64,000 nucleotides of DNA, from assembly GCF_000770675.1 (NCBI RefSeq), contig NZ_AVBG01000001.1, forward strand, positions 248,001 through 312,000. The letters are read 5' to 3'. The position numbers and the translations under genes are program-made. This DNA comes from Pontibacillus chungwhensis BH030062 (GTDB lineage: Bacteria; Bacillota; Bacilli; Bacillales; BH030062). How positions within the stretch are numbered: the stretch's first letter is position 1; each line of letters opens with the position of its first letter. The notes beneath the pieces were generated by a model. It saw nothing but the letters and a program-made list of their open reading frames with translations. It searched no databases and was not told the DNA's origin. Positions 53,389-62,535 of the stretch are shown piece after piece.

Positions 53389-53754
53389 ATGAACCGTTTT
53401 TTCTTATACGCAATACCTCTAGTAACATTGGCTATATTTATAGTCATCATGACAGGTGGAAGTTGGTTAAAACAGCCTTTCGGAGAGAAAGATCGTGTCT
53501 ATGAATCATTTGAGAAGTTAGAAGGTTATGTGGGAGATGGAGACTGGGATAAAGCGCAAGAAGAAGTTGATTATACAGCGAAGGCTTGGAAAAAAGTCGT
53601 AAATCGGATTCAATTTAGCGCCGAGAGAGAGTACATGTTAGATATCGCGGGGGTTATTGCGAAGATTGAAGGTAGCATAAAAATAAAGGATCAAAAGGCC
53701 ATACTTCAAGAGATCTATTACTTCTACTCTCTATGGGAAAATTTAGGTCGATAA
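53389..53754 (+). CDS. DUF4363 family protein
   Basis: A 121-residue protein with one N-terminal membrane helix (residues 4-24), then a helical extracytoplasmic domain (GDWDKAQEEVDYTAKAWKKVVNRI ... KDQKAILQEIYYFYSLWENLG). It matches the DUF4363 pattern and is paired with the DUF421 gene. Function unknown. Confidence 0.8.
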   Translation: MNRFFLYAIPLVTLAIFIVIMTGGSWLKQPFGEKDRVYESFEKLEGYVGDGDWDKAQEEVDYTAKAWKKVVNRIQFSAEREYMLDIAGVIAKIEGSIKIKDQKAILQEIYYFYSLWENLGR

Positions 53755-53779
53755 ATAAATTAGTAAGGAACTAAAAAAA

Positions 53780-53807
53780 CAGATGCCAATTTATAAATTG
53801 ACATCTG
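53780..53807 (-). terminator. Intrinsic terminator
   Basis: CAGATG and CATCTG enclose a self-complementary CAATTTATAAATTG core. Read leftward it follows the hydroxylase gene and is followed by seven T. Confidence 0.7.
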
Positions 53808-53836
53808 CATTATATTAAGAGGTAATATTATCGATA

Positions 53837-55150
53837 TTAGCTCTCAGGTTGAAAAGATTGAAACACATTTTGATCTGGGATTGGATATGCAACTCTTCCT
53901 AACAAGTGATTAATAATGATCTTGTTTCGATGCACGGCAAGTCCAAGGTTTGTTGAGCCCACGCCGTGAGAATGAGTTATACCACTGTGAACATAAATCT
54001 CATTCTCAGTCATTTTTACTTTTTTAATGCGATAATCAGCCTCAACCATGTATCGCCCTGCTTCATCCCACTCTATTAAATCTTCTAGTGACTTCACAAA
54101 GTCTGGAACATAAGGTTTATATCCCGTAGCTGTGATCACTACTTCAGTTTCATGTGTAAAGGAACTCCCTTCCTGATGTTGCGTGCAAGCTATTTCATAA
54201 CCTTTACCTTCCGGTTTCTTAGTAATCCCGTTTACCTCTGTTAATACCTGTAATCCTACATTAGGTTTCTCTCCACCAACAGAATATTCATAAAGGAGAT
54301 CATAAATATCTGTAACTGTATGTGTACTAATTCCTTTATAGTAAAGGCCTTGCGTAGCAAACACCTCATCTTTTTTTGGTTGAGGTAGCTGGTAAAAGTA
54401 ATTGACATAGTCTGGTGAGAAATGTTCGAGACTAAGCTTTGATTCTTCCATGGAAGAAAATCCAGGAGAACGTGTGATCCAATCAAGTCGAAAGTTGTGT
54501 TCCCGTTGTTCTTTTAATAATTCTCTAAATGTCTCGGCAGCACTTTGCCCAGACCCAATTACTGTAATAGCCTCCGCATTCCTGCAGCGATCTATGTGAT
54601 CTTTAAATTGAGCTGTATGGAAAACGTCTTCTTTTGGCAACTGTTCAAAGGATGGAGGCATCATCGGCACACTCCCTGTCCCAAGCAAAAGATGTCTACT
54701 CTTAAAAACATTTGTTTCGCCTGTATCAGTATGTACTACAAACACCTCGAAATATGTTTCATTATCTTCTATGTAGCGAACCGATTCGACCTTTTTGCCG
54801 AATTTGCAGGTGTCTAATTGACCTGCGACCCACTGACAGTAATCGTTATATTCCCGACGTGGAATATCTAGGCGTTGAAGGAAATAGAACGGATACATCC
54901 TCTCATGCTCATTAATGTAGTTTAAGAAAGAATAATGACTTTTAGGGTTGGCCATCGTAACCAGATCAGCAATAAAAGGTACTTGCATCTTTGTTCCTTC
55001 AATCAACATGCCTGGATGCCAATCGAAGGAAGTTCGTTGTTCAAAGAATAAAGCGTCAACTTCCGAATGGTCATTCAGTAGAGCAGCCATGCTCAAATTA
55101 AATGGACCTATCCCTACACCTATTAAGTCATATATTTTGTCAGAACTCAT
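53837..55150 (-). CDS. Lysine/ornithine N-monooxygenase (SidA/IucD family)
   Basis: A 437-residue flavin monooxygenase. The start at 55150 (MSSDKIYDL) is chosen since AAGGGGG sits 11 bases before it and only about 3 before ATG 55159. The FAD loop is GVGIGPFNLSMAALL, with FHPG-type DWHPGMLIEG, the NADPH loop VIGSGQSAAETFRELL, and the C-terminal ATGYKPYVP and GVGSTNLGLAVHRN. It N-hydroxylates the side-chain amine of lysine or ornithine, the first step of hydroxamate siderophores. No siderophore synthetase or importer gene is nearby. Confidence 0.9.
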   Translation of the reverse strand: MSSDKIYDLIGVGIGPFNLSMAALLNDHSEVDALFFEQRTSFDWHPGMLIEGTKMQVPFIADLVTMANPKSHYSFLNYINEHERMYPFYFLQRLDIPRREYNDYCQWVAGQLDTCKFGKKVESVRYIEDNETYFEVFVVHTDTGETNVFKSRHLLLGTGSVPMMPPSFEQLPKEDVFHTAQFKDHIDRCRNAEAITVIGSGQSAAETFRELLKEQREHNFRLDWITRSPGFSSMEESKLSLEHFSPDYVNYFYQLPQPKKDEVFATQGLYYKGISTHTVTDIYDLLYEYSVGGEKPNVGLQVLTEVNGITKKPEGKGYEIACTQHQEGSSFTHETEVVITATGYKPYVPDFVKSLEDLIEWDEAGRYMVEADYRIKKVKMTENEIYVHSGITHSHGVGSTNLGLAVHRNKIIINHLLGRVAYPIPDQNVFQSFQPES

Positions 55151-55260
55151 TGTAAACATGTCCCCCTTTGTCTTGTGAAAAATTATGCAATTCTGTTATC
55201 TCTCTTGTTTATAGTAACATATTCTTAATTTTAAAGACGGGAGATGCCTTAAGACGCTAA

Positions 55261-55290
55261 AAAACGGAAAGGGTCTACCCTTTCCGTTTT
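55261..55290 (-). terminator. Intrinsic terminator overlapping the LLM stop codon
   Basis: AAAACGGAAAGGGT and ACCCTTTCCGTTTT form a perfect 14-bp stem with a 2-base gap (a larger effective loop). Read leftward it begins at the stop codon of the luciferase-like gene and ends in a T run. Confidence 0.88.
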
Positions 55291-56284
55291 AAGACTGAAA
55301 AGCATCTGCTATTAGTTTATAAGACTGTTTTTTCTTTTCGAAATCATAAATATTGGTGATTAGTAGCAGTTCGTTTGCGCGGTATTTATGTGCAAGCGTT
55401 TCAAGTCGCTCCTTCACTTCATCAGGTGTCCCGATAACGGCTCTTGACCGGTTTCGTTCAATCTTTTGCAGCTCATCACTAGTAAAGGTGTGTTTTTTTA
55501 CTTCATCAATAGGCGGAACTCTTGTTTCCTTTCCTTTTTCGACTTGAAGAAGCCACATATCCTGACTTAATGCTAATTCTTCCGCTTCTTTCTTCGTTTC
55601 AGCGCATACAACAAATATGCAAGCATTAATAGCAGGCTCTTTCCTTCCAGGTGAAGGGCGAAAACGCTCTAAATAAGTTGTTATGGCTTCAGAAGACTGA
55701 TCTGGGCTAATAAAGTGGCCAAACGTAAAGCCTGTCCCGTTTATAGCTGCATGCTTAGCGCCTCGTTCTGATAAACCTAGAACCCAAGTCTCAGGATTTG
55801 TAGAGGTTTTAGGAGTAGCCACAACCCCTTTATATGGATGATCGTCAGGCAGTGTGTTATATAGATACCCATGTAAATCTTTCACTTGCCGTGAGAAAGC
55901 ACTGAGCATTTTTTGTGTTCCGTCTGTAAGAGCTAAACGCGTCTTCTGCCCTCCTCCAGGAGATCTTCCGAGACCAAGATCTATGCGACGAGGAAACATA
56001 GCTTCAAGCATTTTGAAAGTTTCAGCTACTTTCAAAGGGCTGTATTGAGGTAATAGAACTCCTCCCGATCCAACTCTAATCCTATCTGTTGAGGAAGCAA
56101 TACGAGTAATTAATATCTCAGGTGCTGTACTGGCGAGTCCATTAGTATTGTGATGTTCCGCAACCCAATATCGATAGTATCCGAGTTTTTCGGCAAACTG
56201 GGCTAATTCAATCGTGTTTTGTAAGGTTTGTTCAGGTGTATTTCCTTTTGAGATAGGAGCTTGGTCTAGTATGCTTATTTTCAA
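55289..56284 (-). CDS. Luciferase-like (LLM class) flavin-dependent oxidoreductase
   Basis: A 331-residue TIM-barrel flavoprotein. The start is TTG 56284 (KISILDQAPIS) with GGAGGG 6 bases upstream; the frame upstream has no site. It has YRYWVAEHHN, APEILITRIASST, RVGSGGVLLPQYSPLKVAE and RIDLGLGRSPGG, the pattern of the alkane-monooxygenase-like subgroup common in Bacillus. It uses reduced FMN; substrate unknown. Confidence 0.88.
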   Translation of the reverse strand: MKISILDQAPISKGNTPEQTLQNTIELAQFAEKLGYYRYWVAEHHNTNGLASTAPEILITRIASSTDRIRVGSGGVLLPQYSPLKVAETFKMLEAMFPRRIDLGLGRSPGGGQKTRLALTDGTQKMLSAFSRQVKDLHGYLYNTLPDDHPYKGVVATPKTSTNPETWVLGLSERGAKHAAINGTGFTFGHFISPDQSSEAITTYLERFRPSPGRKEPAINACIFVVCAETKKEAEELALSQDMWLLQVEKGKETRVPPIDEVKKHTFTSDELQKIERNRSRAVIGTPDEVKERLETLAHKYRANELLLITNIYDFEKKKQSYKLIADAFQS

Positions 56285-56373
56285 AGCGCTCCCTCCTTCA
56301 CTATAGTGCTTCCATTGTATTTTGCTACACAATGTACAAGATTTCGAGTTGTTTGCTTAAAGGCAATAATAAA

Positions 56374-56393
56374 GGGCAACTATAAAGTTGCCC
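56374..56393 (-). terminator. Intrinsic terminator
   Basis: GGGCAAC and GTTGCCC form a 7-bp stem with a 6-base loop after the leftward channel gene, followed by TTTATTATT. Confidence 0.7.
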
Positions 56394-56401
56394 AATTCGC
56401 G

Positions 56402-57316
56402 CTATTCTTTCTTATTTAAAGCTGTTTGGATATCATCTTTATAAGCATATGAGAAAATAAGAGACACGAATATGGCGCCGCCTATTATATTTCCTATACT
56501 CGCTGGGATAAGATTTAAGAGGAGAAATTCATACCACTCATACTTATCTGATGATAGAATCCCCATGCTAAAGTATCCCATATTTGCTGCACTATGCTGG
56601 AAGTTTCCGGCTACGAATAAGACAACTGGTAATGTTGTCCCTAGAATCTTTCCTGTTAAATCCCTTGCTGCAGTTGTTAAGAAAGCGGCCATTCCTATTA
56701 ACCAATTGGCCAGGATGCCAGATACAACTATCTGAAACCAACCAATCCAGCCATGGTCAAGAAACTTCATCTTCTTATCTAAGTACATGGATAACTCTGT
56801 ATAAAAAGAGTTTGATAATGATGAAGAAAGTTGAATTAAAACAGCAACGAACAATGCTCCGATGATGTTCCCTATATAAGCCGAAAACCAAAATTTGAGT
56901 ATATTCTTTTGTTTTTCCATCGCGTTAAACACATAGGTTGGTAACAATACGTTAACTTCCGTAAAAAGGACAGAACCAGATATAAATACCATTGCGTAAC
57001 CTGCTGCAAATCCAAATCCGGAAAGAAGATGATAGAGACCTTTCACTTCTACTTCGATTGCAAGAAGAATTGAAAATAGTGCTCCAAACGTCATAAATGA
57101 ACCTGCTGTTAAGGCAAGAATAAATTGAGACCGAAATGGTTTAGACAGATGATCTTTCCCTTTTTGAGCAAATTCACTTACAATTTGAGAAGGAATATAA
57201 AATTGCCTTCCTGGCCGATCGGGGTTTGTTCGGGATTCAATTGTAGTTCCTGCATTTTTATTTTCTTGTTCTTCTTCCACTGTTGCTTCATTGTTATTAT
57301 GTTCGTTTTCCGACAT
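56402..57316 (-). CDS. Formate/nitrite transporter family channel
   Basis: A 304-residue protein. An acidic, low-complexity N-terminal tail (residues 1-35) precedes six TM helices with FNT features: SGSVLFTEVNVLLPTY, YIGNIIGALFVAVL, SGILANWLIGMAAFL, and the His-containing VVLFVAGNFQHSAANMGYFSMG. These form a pentameric channel for formate, nitrite or similar small anions. The neighbouring nitric oxide synthase and hmp genes favour nitrite, but this is weak evidence. The acidic tail fits a salt-adapted protein. Confidence 0.88.
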   Translation of the reverse strand: MSENEHNNNEATVEEEQENKNAGTTIESRTNPDRPGRQFYIPSQIVSEFAQKGKDHLSKPFRSQFILALTAGSFMTFGALFSILLAIEVEVKGLYHLLSGFGFAAGYAMVFISGSVLFTEVNVLLPTYVFNAMEKQKNILKFWFSAYIGNIIGALFVAVLIQLSSSLSNSFYTELSMYLDKKMKFLDHGWIGWFQIVVSGILANWLIGMAAFLTTAARDLTGKILGTTLPVVLFVAGNFQHSAANMGYFSMGILSSDKYEWYEFLLLNLIPASIGNIIGGAIFVSLIFSYAYKDDIQTALNKKE

Positions 57317-57384
57317 GTCTCATCCCTCCACTTCCCTCGGCTATTCCCTATAAAGATGTATTTTAATCACATGAAAGCCATTTA

Positions 57385-58353
57385 TTATTCATTGAGATGG
57401 AATATGGAGGGTGTTTCCATAGTTATAGATGAGTCTTCGTGGAGTTGGTGACTTAATGTAAATAGAGCTTCATCTTTTTGTTTTGCTTCAATCATACAGT
57501 CAATTTTGTTGGTCGACCCTGAAACTTGTTGGAGGAAAGTTTTAAACATTTCATAGTCAATAAGATCTGCATGACTTTTAAATTCCTCTGTACTTTTTGG
57601 ACTGGAGATGTGCATTTTCAATGGCATAGGAGAATGCTCCCAAGTACCAACGATCCTCTCCCAGTGTTTAGTCCAATCTGAATCATTGTGGTTTGCCATA
57701 TGATGGTGAAGATCAAATATAAAAGGTATGTTTAACTTCTCACAAACATATAAACAGTCCTCCATGGTAAATACTTTGTCGTCGTTTTCAAGCATAATCA
57801 TTTTTTGTATACCAGAAGGCACATAAGCCCAGTTTTCAATAAATTGTTCAAGAGCTTTTTCCTTATCTTGATAAGCTCCTCCAAGGTGAAGGACACACCG
57901 GTGAACTGGGTCTATCCCCATTCCATGCAGTAAGCGGTAGTGATATTTTAAAACCTGAAGAGAAAACTTAAAGGTATCTTTGTCTGGGGTATTGAGAACG
58001 ACGAAATGATCAGGATGGAAATCGATTCTCATTTCTTTCTCTTCCGCAAATTTTCCAATCGCTTGAAGATCCTCTTTTAGAGGTTGTATATAGTTCCAAT
58101 CTGAGAGGTTCTCATGAGTAGCTAATGGTACAAGGCGAGAACTCATTCTGAAAAAAGTTATTCCAGAAGCAACAGAATGCTTTAAGAGCCTTAATGTATT
58201 TGAAAGATTAGACTGAGCAATTCGCTCAAGTTTTCTTATAGCTGCTTCACGATCCTTTAGCGCAGAAAACTGGCTATAAGTCATAGTTTGAGACGGGGAA
58301 GCATTTTGAACATGAACGCTCATGGCCACATATCCTAATCGAAACTGAGTCAA
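57385..58353 (-). CDS. uvsE: UV damage endonuclease UvsE (UvdE)
   Basis: A 322-residue TIM-barrel repair endonuclease. It has the N-terminal RLGYVAMSVHV, FFRMSSRLVPLATH, metal ligands in RIDFHPDHFVVL, CVLHLGGAYQDKEKA, MLENDDKVFTMED, FDLHHHMANH and the C-terminal EAKQKDEAL. It nicks DNA 5' of UV photoproducts; family members occur in spore formers. Divergent from nos. Confidence 0.94.
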   Translation of the reverse strand: MTQFRLGYVAMSVHVQNASPSQTMTYSQFSALKDREAAIRKLERIAQSNLSNTLRLLKHSVASGITFFRMSSRLVPLATHENLSDWNYIQPLKEDLQAIGKFAEEKEMRIDFHPDHFVVLNTPDKDTFKFSLQVLKYHYRLLHGMGIDPVHRCVLHLGGAYQDKEKALEQFIENWAYVPSGIQKMIMLENDDKVFTMEDCLYVCEKLNIPFIFDLHHHMANHNDSDWTKHWERIVGTWEHSPMPLKMHISSPKSTEEFKSHADLIDYEMFKTFLQQVSGSTNKIDCMIEAKQKDEALFTLSHQLHEDSSITMETPSIFHLNE

Positions 58354-58428
58354 GATCTCATCTCCTCAACGGTTTGGTATAGTTAGTTTTTTCATAAGAC
58401 AAACGGTTTATGTACAGTAATCCATGTA

Positions 58429-58437
58429 TGGTACAAT
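58429..58437 (+). promoter_or_regulatory. Extended -10 element before nos
   Basis: TGGTACAAT is an extended -10 element 36 bp before the nos start. The -35 region is weak. The same 9-mer occurs at 13183-13191 before the SqdX-like gene. Confidence 0.4.
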
Positions 58438-58472
58438 CAGCATAAAGAAACATCTAGTGGAGGTAAATGTGA

Positions 58473-59558
58473 GTGAGCACAGATTTATTTCAGCAAGCAG
58501 AACGATTTATACATAGATGCTACCGTGAGCTAGGGAAAACGGAGCAAGAGATAGACGAGCGCCTAGCTGAGATTCAAGAGCAAATTGATAATTCGAATCA
58601 TTATGTACATACATATGAGGAACTAGAATACGGAGCGAAAATGGCATGGCGTCAGAGCAATCGCTGTATTGGAAGGTTGTTTTGGGACTCGTTATATGTC
58701 TTCGATTACCGTGAGAGCTCCTCAGCAGAAGAAGTGTATGAAGCTTTATGTAATCATTTACGTTATGCTACGAATGAGGGCAAAATCAGGTCAACCATTT
58801 CTGTATTTAAGCCACGTAAGCATGCTCAGGATCCGATTCGCGTAATGAACCATCAGCTTTTAAGGTATGCTGGTTATGAGGAAGGTGGCCATATTATGGG
58901 TGACCCTGCTTCAATTTCATTTACAAAATACTGTCAATCTCTCGGTTGGCGTGGTGATTATACTTCGTTTGACCTCTTGCCATGGGTCATTCAAGTAGAC
59001 GGCCAAGATCCCGTCTGGTATGAAGTCCCTAAATCGCTAGTGAAAGAAGTTCCCCTAACCCACCCTCATTATGAATGGTTTTCTGACTTACAATTAAAGT
59101 GGTACTCCGTTCCGATTATATCGGATATGATGCTTGAAATTGGTGGAATTGAATATGTAGCTGCACCTTTTAATGGCTGGTATATGGAAACGGAAATAGG
59201 TGCGAGAAATTTAGCAGATGAATTTCGATATGATTTGCTACCAAAAGTTGCTACTAAAATGGGATTAGATATAAGAAGGAACCGGTCCCTTTGGAAGGAT
59301 CGGGCGTTGCTAGAGTTAAATGCAGCGGTTCTTCATTCATTTAAAGAACATGGTGTGAGTATTGTTGACCACCATACAGCGGCAAATCAGTTTCAATTAT
59401 TTGAAGAGAAAGAACATGCATGTGGCCGCTCAATAACAGGGGATTGGACATGGTTAATCCCGCCTATCTCTCCAGCTTCAACCCATATCTTTCATCAATC
59501 ATACGATGATACTGTGAAGAGCCCTAACTTTTTCTATCAGGCCCCACCCTATGAATGA
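58473..59558 (+). CDS. nos: Nitric oxide synthase oxygenase
   Basis: A 361-residue bacterial NOS oxygenase, with no reductase domain, as usual. It starts at GTG 58473; TGGAGG lies 9 bases upstream and the ATG nearby is followed by a stop. The heme ligand is C65 in [13 protein letters not shown]. The arginine site Glu lies in [16 protein letters not shown], and the pterin and dimer region [20 protein letters not shown] is complete. It makes NO from arginine using a general flavodoxin/reductase. Confidence 0.96.
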   Translation: MSTDLFQQAERFIHRCYRELGKTEQEIDERLAEIQEQIDNSNHYVHTYEELEYGAKMAWRQSNRCIGRLFWDSLYVFDYRESSSAEEVYEALCNHLRYATNEGKIRSTISVFKPRKHAQDPIRVMNHQLLRYAGYEEGGHIMGDPASISFTKYCQSLGWRGDYTSFDLLPWVIQVDGQDPVWYEVPKSLVKEVPLTHPHYEWFSDLQLKWYSVPIISDMMLEIGGIEYVAAPFNGWYMETEIGARNLADEFRYDLLPKVATKMGLDIRRNRSLWKDRALLELNAAVLHSFKEHGVSIVDHHTAANQFQLFEEKEHACGRSITGDWTWLIPPISPASTHIFHQSYDDTVKSPNFFYQAPPYE

Positions 59559-59585
59559 CTTAGATTTTTAAGAGCTAATACAATA

Positions 59586-59620
59586 AACAAACCGCTTAGA
59601 TTGTATCTAAGCGGTTTGTT
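59586..59620. terminator. Bidirectional intrinsic terminator
   Basis: AACAAACCGCTTAGA and TCTAAGCGGTTTGTT form a perfect 15-bp stem with a 5-base loop between convergent nos and the PfpI-type gene. Confidence 0.92.
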
Positions 59621-59633
59621 ATGTTCTAGGCAG

Positions 59634-60158
59634 TTATTTTGTTTCTAATACCTTAATAAATTCTCTCATATAGTCAGGAAGATCAGGAGGCCTGCGACTT
59701 GATACAAGATGACCATCTACTGTGACAGCCTCATTAACCCATTCGGCTCCCGCGTTCATCATATCGTGCTTAATACCAGGAGTACTTGTTACACGTTTGC
59801 CCTTTAAAATATCTGCGGAGATAAGGACCCAACCCGCGTGACAAATCTGACCGATGACTTTTTCATCTTCATTCATACTACGAACCATCGTTAGGATTGA
59901 TTCGTATCGACGAAGTTTATCGGGGGACCATCCACCTGGAACGAGTATCGCATCATAATCACTAGCTTGTACATCTTCAAATGAACAGTCCGAAGTAATA
60001 GGTACCCCGTATTTTCCTTTATATTGTTCATTTGCCTTCTCCCCTGCGATGTGAACTTCTGCTCCTTCTTCACGCAGACGTAAAACAGGGTACCACAGTT
60101 CAAGATCTTCGAATTCATCACTTACAATTTGAATAACTTTTTTTCCTTGTAATTTCAA
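59634..60158 (-). CDS. DJ-1/PfpI family protein (general stress protein 18-like)
   Basis: A 174-residue single-domain protein. The nucleophile Cys is in IGQICHAGWVL, with the acid in VSDEFEDLELWYPVLRLREEG and the terminal GHLVSSRRPPDLPDYM. This is the PfpI/YfkM-type group, proposed as a glyoxalase, deglycase or protease-like stress protein. The activity is unproven. Confidence 0.88.
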   Translation of the reverse strand: MKLQGKKVIQIVSDEFEDLELWYPVLRLREEGAEVHIAGEKANEQYKGKYGVPITSDCSFEDVQASDYDAILVPGGWSPDKLRRYESILTMVRSMNEDEKVIGQICHAGWVLISADILKGKRVTSTPGIKHDMMNAGAEWVNEAVTVDGHLVSSRRPPDLPDYMREFIKVLETK

Positions 60159-60245
60159 AAAGGATCGTCCTCCTTACTTTAACTTCTCTTCCTATTTAAC
60201 ATGATTCAATCTTTCAATGCAATGAAGAAGAAAAAGTGTTTTTAC

Positions 60246-60274
60246 TTGCATAAATTTATCTGAAAATTTAGAAT
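60246..60274 (+). promoter_or_regulatory. Sigma-A-type promoter of aldehyde dehydrogenase gene
   Basis: TTGCAT (60246-60251) and TAGAAT (60269-60274) are 17 bp apart. The likely start near 60281 places the cre site at about +44, a roadblock position. Confidence 0.5.
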
Positions 60275-60323
60275 AAATAAAGAGAGTATCTTTAGTAGCG
60301 CAAATAAGAAGCTCCCGCTTTTT

Positions 60324-60337
60324 TGAAAGCGCTACCA
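60324..60337 (+). promoter_or_regulatory. cre site (CcpA) before aldehyde dehydrogenase
   Basis: TGAAAGCGCTACCA matches TGNAANCGNWNNCA at all fixed positions and lies 30 bp before the ATG and downstream of the promoter. Confidence 0.6.
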
Positions 60338-60367
60338 AAATTGTACATATTAATGGGAGGTATAAGA

Positions 60368-61888
60368 ATGATTTATGCAAATCCAGGAGAACAGAATTCA
60401 AAAGTATCTTTTAAAGAACGATATGAGAACTATATTGGCGGGAAGTGGACAGCCCCTGCTAGTGGTGAATATTTTAAGAATGTCAGTCCTGTTAATGGTA
60501 AAGCCTTTTGTGAGGTGGCAAGATCAACTGAGGATGATATAAACCTAGCCATAGATGCAGCTGAAGAAGCTAAGGTGGCTTGGGGGCAAACCTCTACTAC
60601 TGAACGCGCAAATCTTCTAAACAAAATAGCGGATCGAATGGAAGATAACCTTGAGGTGCTAGCTGTAGCTGAAACATGGGATAACGGTAAGGCAGTTAGA
60701 GAAACACTTGCGGCTGATCTTCCACTAGCAGTTGATCATTTCCGCTATTTTGCTGGTTGTATACGAGCACAAGAAGGGTCAATAGGTGAAGTTGACGGAG
60801 ACACCATTGCCTATCATTTTCATGAACCACTTGGAGTGGTTGGACAAATCATTCCATGGAATTTCCCTATCTTAATGGCTACTTGGAAGCTGGCTCCAGC
60901 ACTTGCTGCTGGTAACTGTGTAGTGTTAAAGCCTGCCGAACAAACCCCTGCTTCCATCATGGTTCTAATGGAACTTATTGAAGACATACTCCCACCAGGT
61001 GTGATTAATATCGTAAACGGCTTCGGTGTAGAAGCAGGAAAACCTCTTGCACAAAGTGATCGCATTTCTAAGATTGCGTTTACTGGTGAGACAACAACAG
61101 GACGTTTAATTATGCAATATGCATCTCAAAATATTATCCCTGTCACTTTAGAGTTAGGTGGGAAATCACCAAATATATTCTTTAAAGATGTAATGGACCA
61201 GGATGATGACTTCTTAGATAAAGCGATTGAGGGCTTTTTGATGTTTGCTTTAAACCAAGGTGAAGTATGTACTTGCCCTTCACGCGCCCTTATTGATGAG
61301 TCGATCTATGACGAGTTTATGGAGAGAGCACTTGATCGTGTGAAGCAGATAAAACAAGGCAACCCTTTAGATACTGAAACAATGATCGGTGCTCAGGCAT
61401 CAAGTGAGCAGCTTGAGAAAATCCTCTCCTATCTAGAAATTGGTAATGAAGAAGGTGCCGAGTGTCTAGTTGGTGGGAGTAGAAACACATTAGAGGGTGA
61501 CTTAAGGGAAGGATTCTATGTAAATCCAACTATCTTTAAAGGATCGAATGATATGAGAATTTTCCAAGAAGAGATTTTTGGTCCTGTTGTTTCTGTGACT
61601 ACCTTTAAAACAGAAGAAGAAGCAATGAGTATAGCTAACGATACCCTTTATGGATTAGGTGCGGGTGTATGGACCCGTAACATAAATACCGCTTATCAGT
61701 TCGGACGTGGTATTGAAGCGGGACGAGTATGGACAAATTGTTATCATGCTTACCCTGCTCACGCTGCTTTTGGTGGATATAAGATGTCAGGAATTGGACG
61801 TGAGAACCACAAAATGATGCTGTCTCATTATCAACAAACTAAAAATATGCTTGTTAGCTATAGTCCTAAAAAACTAGGATTTTATTAA
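60368..61888 (+). CDS. Aldehyde dehydrogenase (AldB/ExaC-type)
   Basis: A 506-residue NAD(P)-dependent aldehyde dehydrogenase. The start at 60368 (MIYANPGEQ) has GGGAGG upstream; ATG 60323 falls in the cre region. Typical parts are [35 protein letters not shown], the base Glu in [12 protein letters not shown], the Cys in [14 protein letters not shown], and [14 protein letters not shown]. The length and the DUF779 gene 1 base downstream match the acetaldehyde dehydrogenase group that works with alcohol oxidation. A cre site and promoter are seen upstream. Confidence 0.9.
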   Translation: MIYANPGEQNSKVSFKERYENYIGGKWTAPASGEYFKNVSPVNGKAFCEVARSTEDDINLAIDAAEEAKVAWGQTSTTERANLLNKIADRMEDNLEVLAVAETWDNGKAVRETLAADLPLAVDHFRYFAGCIRAQEGSIGEVDGDTIAYHFHEPLGVVGQIIPWNFPILMATWKLAPALAAGNCVVLKPAEQTPASIMVLMELIEDILPPGVINIVNGFGVEAGKPLAQSDRISKIAFTGETTTGRLIMQYASQNIIPVTLELGGKSPNIFFKDVMDQDDDFLDKAIEGFLMFALNQGEVCTCPSRALIDESIYDEFMERALDRVKQIKQGNPLDTETMIGAQASSEQLEKILSYLEIGNEEGAECLVGGSRNTLEGDLREGFYVNPTIFKGSNDMRIFQEEIFGPVVSVTTFKTEEEAMSIANDTLYGLGAGVWTRNINTAYQFGRGIEAGRVWTNCYHAYPAHAAFGGYKMSGIGRENHKMMLSHYQQTKNMLVSYSPKKLGFY

Positions 61889-61889
61889 G

Positions 61890-62219
61890 ATGGAGCGTGT
61901 TAAAGCAACTGATTCAGCACTTGCGCTTATTGAGAAGTTGAAATCTAAACATGGTCCTCTCTTATTTCATCAGTCAGGCGGGTGTTGTGATGGTAGTTCA
62001 CCTATGTGTTATCCACAAGATGACTTTTTAATTGGTAAAGCTGATGTACATTTAGGCGAAATTGGTGGCTGTCCATTTTACATGAACAAAAAGCAATATG
62101 AATATTGGAAACATACAATGCTCATTATCGATGTAGTTGATGGTCGAGGAGGGATGTTCTCACTAGAAGGTCCAGAAGGTGTTCGTTTCTTAACTCGTTC
62201 AAAGATCCTGCCTGAATAG
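61890..62219 (+). CDS. DUF779 family protein
   Basis: A 109-residue protein with the DUF779 pattern: FHQSGGCCDGSSPMCYP, GEIGGCPFYMNKKQYEYW and FSLEGPEGVRFLTRS. The cysteine cluster suggests metal binding or redox. It starts right after the aldehyde dehydrogenase stop and is cotranscribed. Function unknown; the pairing is common. Confidence 0.9.
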   Translation: MERVKATDSALALIEKLKSKHGPLLFHQSGGCCDGSSPMCYPQDDFLIGKADVHLGEIGGCPFYMNKKQYEYWKHTMLIIDVVDGRGGMFSLEGPEGVRFLTRSKILPE

Positions 62220-62223
62220 AGGG

Positions 62224-62253
62224 AAAGGCTGTTCCGTTATTGGAACAGCCTTT
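62224..62253. terminator. Bidirectional intrinsic terminator
   Basis: AAAGGCTGTTCC and GGAACAGCCTTT form a perfect 12-bp stem with a 6-base loop between convergent genes, with T runs on both sides. Confidence 0.9.
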
Positions 62254-62256
62254 TCT

Positions 62257-62448
62257 TTATTTCTTATGTTGTTTTGCACGCTGATCCGCTGCTTGCGACC
62301 GCTCTTGTGCTTTACGGTCTGCTTCATCAGCAAATTCTTGAGCGAATTCTACGTCACGTCCATCTTCCACAAGATCTTGTTTAGGTGTTTGGGAAAGGTC
62401 ACGTGTTTTATTTTTGTTTTTACCTTTTTTACTTTGTCCTCTTGTCAT
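62257..62448 (-). CDS. Small charged YfhD-like protein
   Basis: A 63-residue, very polar protein: a basic N-terminus (SKKGKNKNKTRDLSQTPKQ) and an acidic/Ala helix (DVEFAQEFADEADRKAQERSQAADQRA). The layout matches the YfhD family of small Bacillaceae proteins, some of which appear with spores. It has no predicted enzyme or membrane segment. AGGTGATTC precedes the ATG. Confidence 0.65.
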   Translation of the reverse strand: MTRGQSKKGKNKNKTRDLSQTPKQDLVEDGRDVEFAQEFADEADRKAQERSQAADQRAKQHKK

Positions 62449-62535
62449 GAAGAATCACCTCACCTGAGATTATAGAGCTGTAAATGCCCCTTCTTAATAT
62501 GTGTTAATTGGTGAGGGTTATGAGAGAAATTTATC

